A stretch of 64,000 nucleotides of DNA, taken from positions 1 to 64,000 of the forward strand of contig NZ_CP095550.1 of assembly GCF_023078335.1 (NCBI RefSeq), read 5' to 3'. Source of the stretch: Metabacillus endolithicus (lineage in GTDB: Bacteria > Bacillota > Bacilli > Bacillales > Bacillaceae). The notes under the pieces are model-generated. The model ran no database searches. It saw nothing but the letters and a program-made list of their open reading frames with translations, and was not told the DNA's origin. The position numbers and the translations under genes are program-made. This document shows, piece by piece, positions 62,156 through 64,000 of this stretch; within the stretch, counting starts at the first letter, position 1; the number at the start of each line of letters is the position of its first letter.

Positions 62156-63160
62156 CTAAATCACTTGTTTATAAAACTTAATAATGAATGTTGTTCCTTT
62201 TCCGATTTCGCTTTTTACTTCAATGTCGCCATGTTGACTTTTAATAATACTGTGTGCCATTGCTAGTCCTATACCAACACTATCTTCTCCTGCATTTTTA
62301 CCTTTGTAAAAACGTTTGAATATGTAAGGTAAATCTTCTTTTGAAATTCCCTTGCCATTATCAGAGAGAATCAATTCCGTAAAAAGTGCATTTTCTGTAA
62401 ACGATATGGAAATTTCTCCACCATCCTGTGTATGCTCCACACAGTTTTTTAAAATATTGATAATCGCCTCTGTTGTCCAGTTGAAGTCACCAATAAAGGA
62501 TCCTTCTTTATCACCCGTTACGTTAAGAGTTTGCTGCTTAATATCCATTGGCACTAAAACAGGTTGAATCGCTTGTTCTACTAATTCAGAAACAAAAATA
62601 GGATCCTTTTTAAAAGGAACGGTTCCAGCGTCAATTTTTGAGAGCTTTAATAAAGAAGATACAAGCCATTCAATTCGTTCAAGCTGCACGCGAATGTTAT
62701 TCGTGAACTCTTCTCGCTTTGCTTCATCAAGCTTCGTGTCACCTAAAAGATCTGACATGACCATCATCGAAGTTAATGGTGTTTTTAGCTGGTGAGAAAT
62801 ATCTGAAATGGCATTTGTTAGCTTTACTTTATCTTGTTGTAACAACGAGTGGTGCTCAGATAGCATTAATGTTACTTTATATATATCACTCTTTAAAATA
62901 CTAAGTTCACCTTCATAATTATCACGAACATCCAGACTATAATCACCGCTTGAAATTTTACGTAAATAACCTGATAGCTTTTCTATCTCCCGGTATCTCC
63001 ATTTTGTGAAAAATAAACTACAGGCAATTAGTAGATTTGAGGTTAGAAAAACCACCGTTGCTGCTTGTCCAGAAAGCAGGGAAAAAGTAGCGATGGTTGC
63101 TAGTAACGTTATAGCTATTAAAGCAACTAAAAAAAATTGAATTTCTTTGTTTCGTAACAT
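62156..63160 (-). CDS. Sensor histidine kinase
   Basis: The 334-residue membrane kinase has two close helices near its start (FFLVALIAITLLATIATFSL, AATVVFLTSNLLIACSLFF), so it has almost no outside sensing domain. A HAMP-like linker follows, then the H-box AISDISHQLKTPLTSMMVMS (phospho-His), N-box NILKNCVEHTQDGGE, G1 DNGKGISKED, F-box YIFKRFYKG and G2 GIGLAMAHSI. The architecture fits kinases that sense through or with an ABC transporter. ATG at 63160 lies one base behind the regulator stop; a GTG at 63190 overlaps the regulator gene. Confidence 0.85.
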   Translation of the reverse strand: MLRNKEIQFFLVALIAITLLATIATFSLLSGQAATVVFLTSNLLIACSLFFTKWRYREIEKLSGYLRKISSGDYSLDVRDNYEGELSILKSDIYKVTLMLSEHHSLLQQDKVKLTNAISDISHQLKTPLTSMMVMSDLLGDTKLDEAKREEFTNNIRVQLERIEWLVSSLLKLSKIDAGTVPFKKDPIFVSELVEQAIQPVLVPMDIKQQTLNVTGDKEGSFIGDFNWTTEAIINILKNCVEHTQDGGEISISFTENALFTELILSDNGKGISKEDLPYIFKRFYKGKNAGEDSVGIGLAMAHSIIKSQHGDIEVKSEIGKGTTFIIKFYKQVI

Positions 63161-63161
63161 C

Positions 63162-63851
63162 CTAGTCACCAACCTTATAGCCCATGCCACGAACTGTCTT
63201 GATAATGGTTGGGTTTTGCGGCTCGTCCTCTAGCTTTTCTCGTAGTCTTTTTATGTAAACCGTCAAGGTATTATCATTCACAAAGTCTCCTGCTACGTCC
63301 CAAATTCGGTCAAGCAGTTGTACTCGGGTGAGGACTTGTCCAATATGATTTGCAAAGATCAAAAGAAGACGGTATTCCAACGCAGTGAGGAGCACTTCTT
63401 CCCCGTTTTTGTACACCTTTCCTTCTAGTGTATTGATCCGAATATTTTCAATTTCAAACATATTTTTTGCTTGAGTTGTTGATTGTTTATTGTAACGGCG
63501 AAGCACGGATCGAATTCTAGAGAATAACTCACGAATACGAAACGGTTTTGTCATATAATCATCCGCACCCATATCAAGCCCCATTACGACATTCACTTCA
63601 TCATCCAAGGCAGTTAAAAAGATGACAGGCTTATCTCCACGTTTCTTCACTAACTCACATAGCTCATAGCCACTTCCATCTGGCAAAGACAAATCAAACA
63701 AAAACAAATCTACCTCATTTAATTGCTTTGCAATCACATTTTTTGCCTGCTCAGTATCATAGCAAACAATCGTTTCATATCCTTCTTGTTTTAATGAGTA
63801 ATCCAAGCCCATTGCAATTGATTTATCATCTTCGACAAGTAATATTTTCAT
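63162..63851 (-). CDS. OmpR-family response regulator
   Basis: The 229-residue regulator has a receiver domain (KILLVEDDKSIAMGLDYSLK; phospho-acceptor Asp in LFLFDLSLPDGSGYEL; Lys in DDYMTKPF) and a C-terminal OmpR-type winged helix (LTALEYRLLLIFANHIGQVL, DNTLTVYIKRLREKLE, IIKTVRGMGYKV). It presumably receives phosphate from the kinase downstream and activates the ABC genes. ATG at 63851 lies behind AAAGGTGCTA; GTG at 63860 overlaps that site. Confidence 0.85.
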   Translation of the reverse strand: MKILLVEDDKSIAMGLDYSLKQEGYETIVCYDTEQAKNVIAKQLNEVDLFLFDLSLPDGSGYELCELVKKRGDKPVIFLTALDDEVNVVMGLDMGADDYMTKPFRIRELFSRIRSVLRRYNKQSTTQAKNMFEIENIRINTLEGKVYKNGEEVLLTALEYRLLLIFANHIGQVLTRVQLLDRIWDVAGDFVNDNTLTVYIKRLREKLEDEPQNPTIIKTVRGMGYKVGD

Positions 63852-64000
63852 ATTTAGCACCTTTTCTGTGTATTTACTATAAACTTTTTTATTATTTTAT
63901 AAATTCTCCTATGATAACGATGTACTAAACCCCAGATTAAGCACGAAAGATTATTTTTTCACGATAGCAACGTCTTTATTTTTTCTGTTTTGAACTTCAT

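Noticed and set aside
63959..64000. Start of a gene at the right edge (MKFKTEKIKTLLS)
   Set aside because: The frame stops after 13 codons and its ribosome binding site would be outside the window; it could as well be the end of another gene.

Overview
The window looks like the chromosome of a low-GC, Gram-positive, spore-former-type bacterium (Bacillaceae: Bacillus, Cytobacillus, Metabacillus or a close relative). The reasons are strong AGGAGG-type ribosome binding sites, AT-rich intergenic DNA, B. subtilis-type ansR/ansA/ansB and frl (fructosamine) loci, a C30 carotenoid cluster, CcpA-like cre sites and TxpA/BsrG-type toxins. No rRNA, tRNA or CRISPR array was found.

Layout. (1) 1-18 kb is a decaying defence and accessory island. 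It opens with an IS1182-type element inserted in the palindromic terminator of a two-gene C5-methyltransferase operon whose upstream gene is frameshifted at the catalytic PCQ motif. Next come the remains of a GHKL-type ATPase gene and an intact 1733-residue SF1 helicase with a Vsr/DUF559-like nuclease domain and two copies of a tail domain. Beyond these lie a YdbC ssDNA-binding protein, a HIT - MazG-like - PLD/DEAH helicase - GIY-YIG operon whose last two genes are frameshifted, and an Mrr-like nuclease. (2) 18-30 kb holds an alpha/beta hydrolase, the C30 carotenoid genes (crtM, crtN, crtO, crtNb/crtP, crtQ) with a nonsense codon in crtO, a frameshifted esterase, a PhyH-type dioxygenase and a GC-richer secreted tannase/feruloyl-esterase-like protein. 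(3) 30-39 kb holds a type I toxin-antitoxin unit, an LLM oxidoreductase, and asparagine/aspartate catabolism (FAH-family enzyme, NhaC/MleN-like antiporter, aspartase, one broken and one intact asparaginase, divergent ansR). (4) 39-46 kb is a fructosamine operon (frlB-O-N-M-D-R plus a HAD phosphatase) behind a palindrome-rich promoter. (5) 46-53 kb carries an erythromycin-esterase-like lipoprotein, two DnaD-like proteins and two convergent paralogous esterases, each with a cre-like site. (6) 53-57 kb has a tandem array of 52-bp hairpin repeats, a decayed and an intact toxin-antitoxin copy, and a vWA / DUF3784 / macro-domain cluster. (7) 57-64 kb has a large membrane protein and a two-component system with an ABC transporter.

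A striking property is the number of broken genes: transposase, methyltransferase, GIY-YIG protein, PLD-helicase (twice), esterase, asparaginase, and crtO by a nonsense codon, plus fragments of a GHKL ATPase, a GH127-like enzyme and a macro-associated domain. The fragmentary genes and the roughly 7-bp asparaginase deletion argue for real decay. The one-base indels, several of them in homopolymers, leave assembly error open for the single-frameshift cases.
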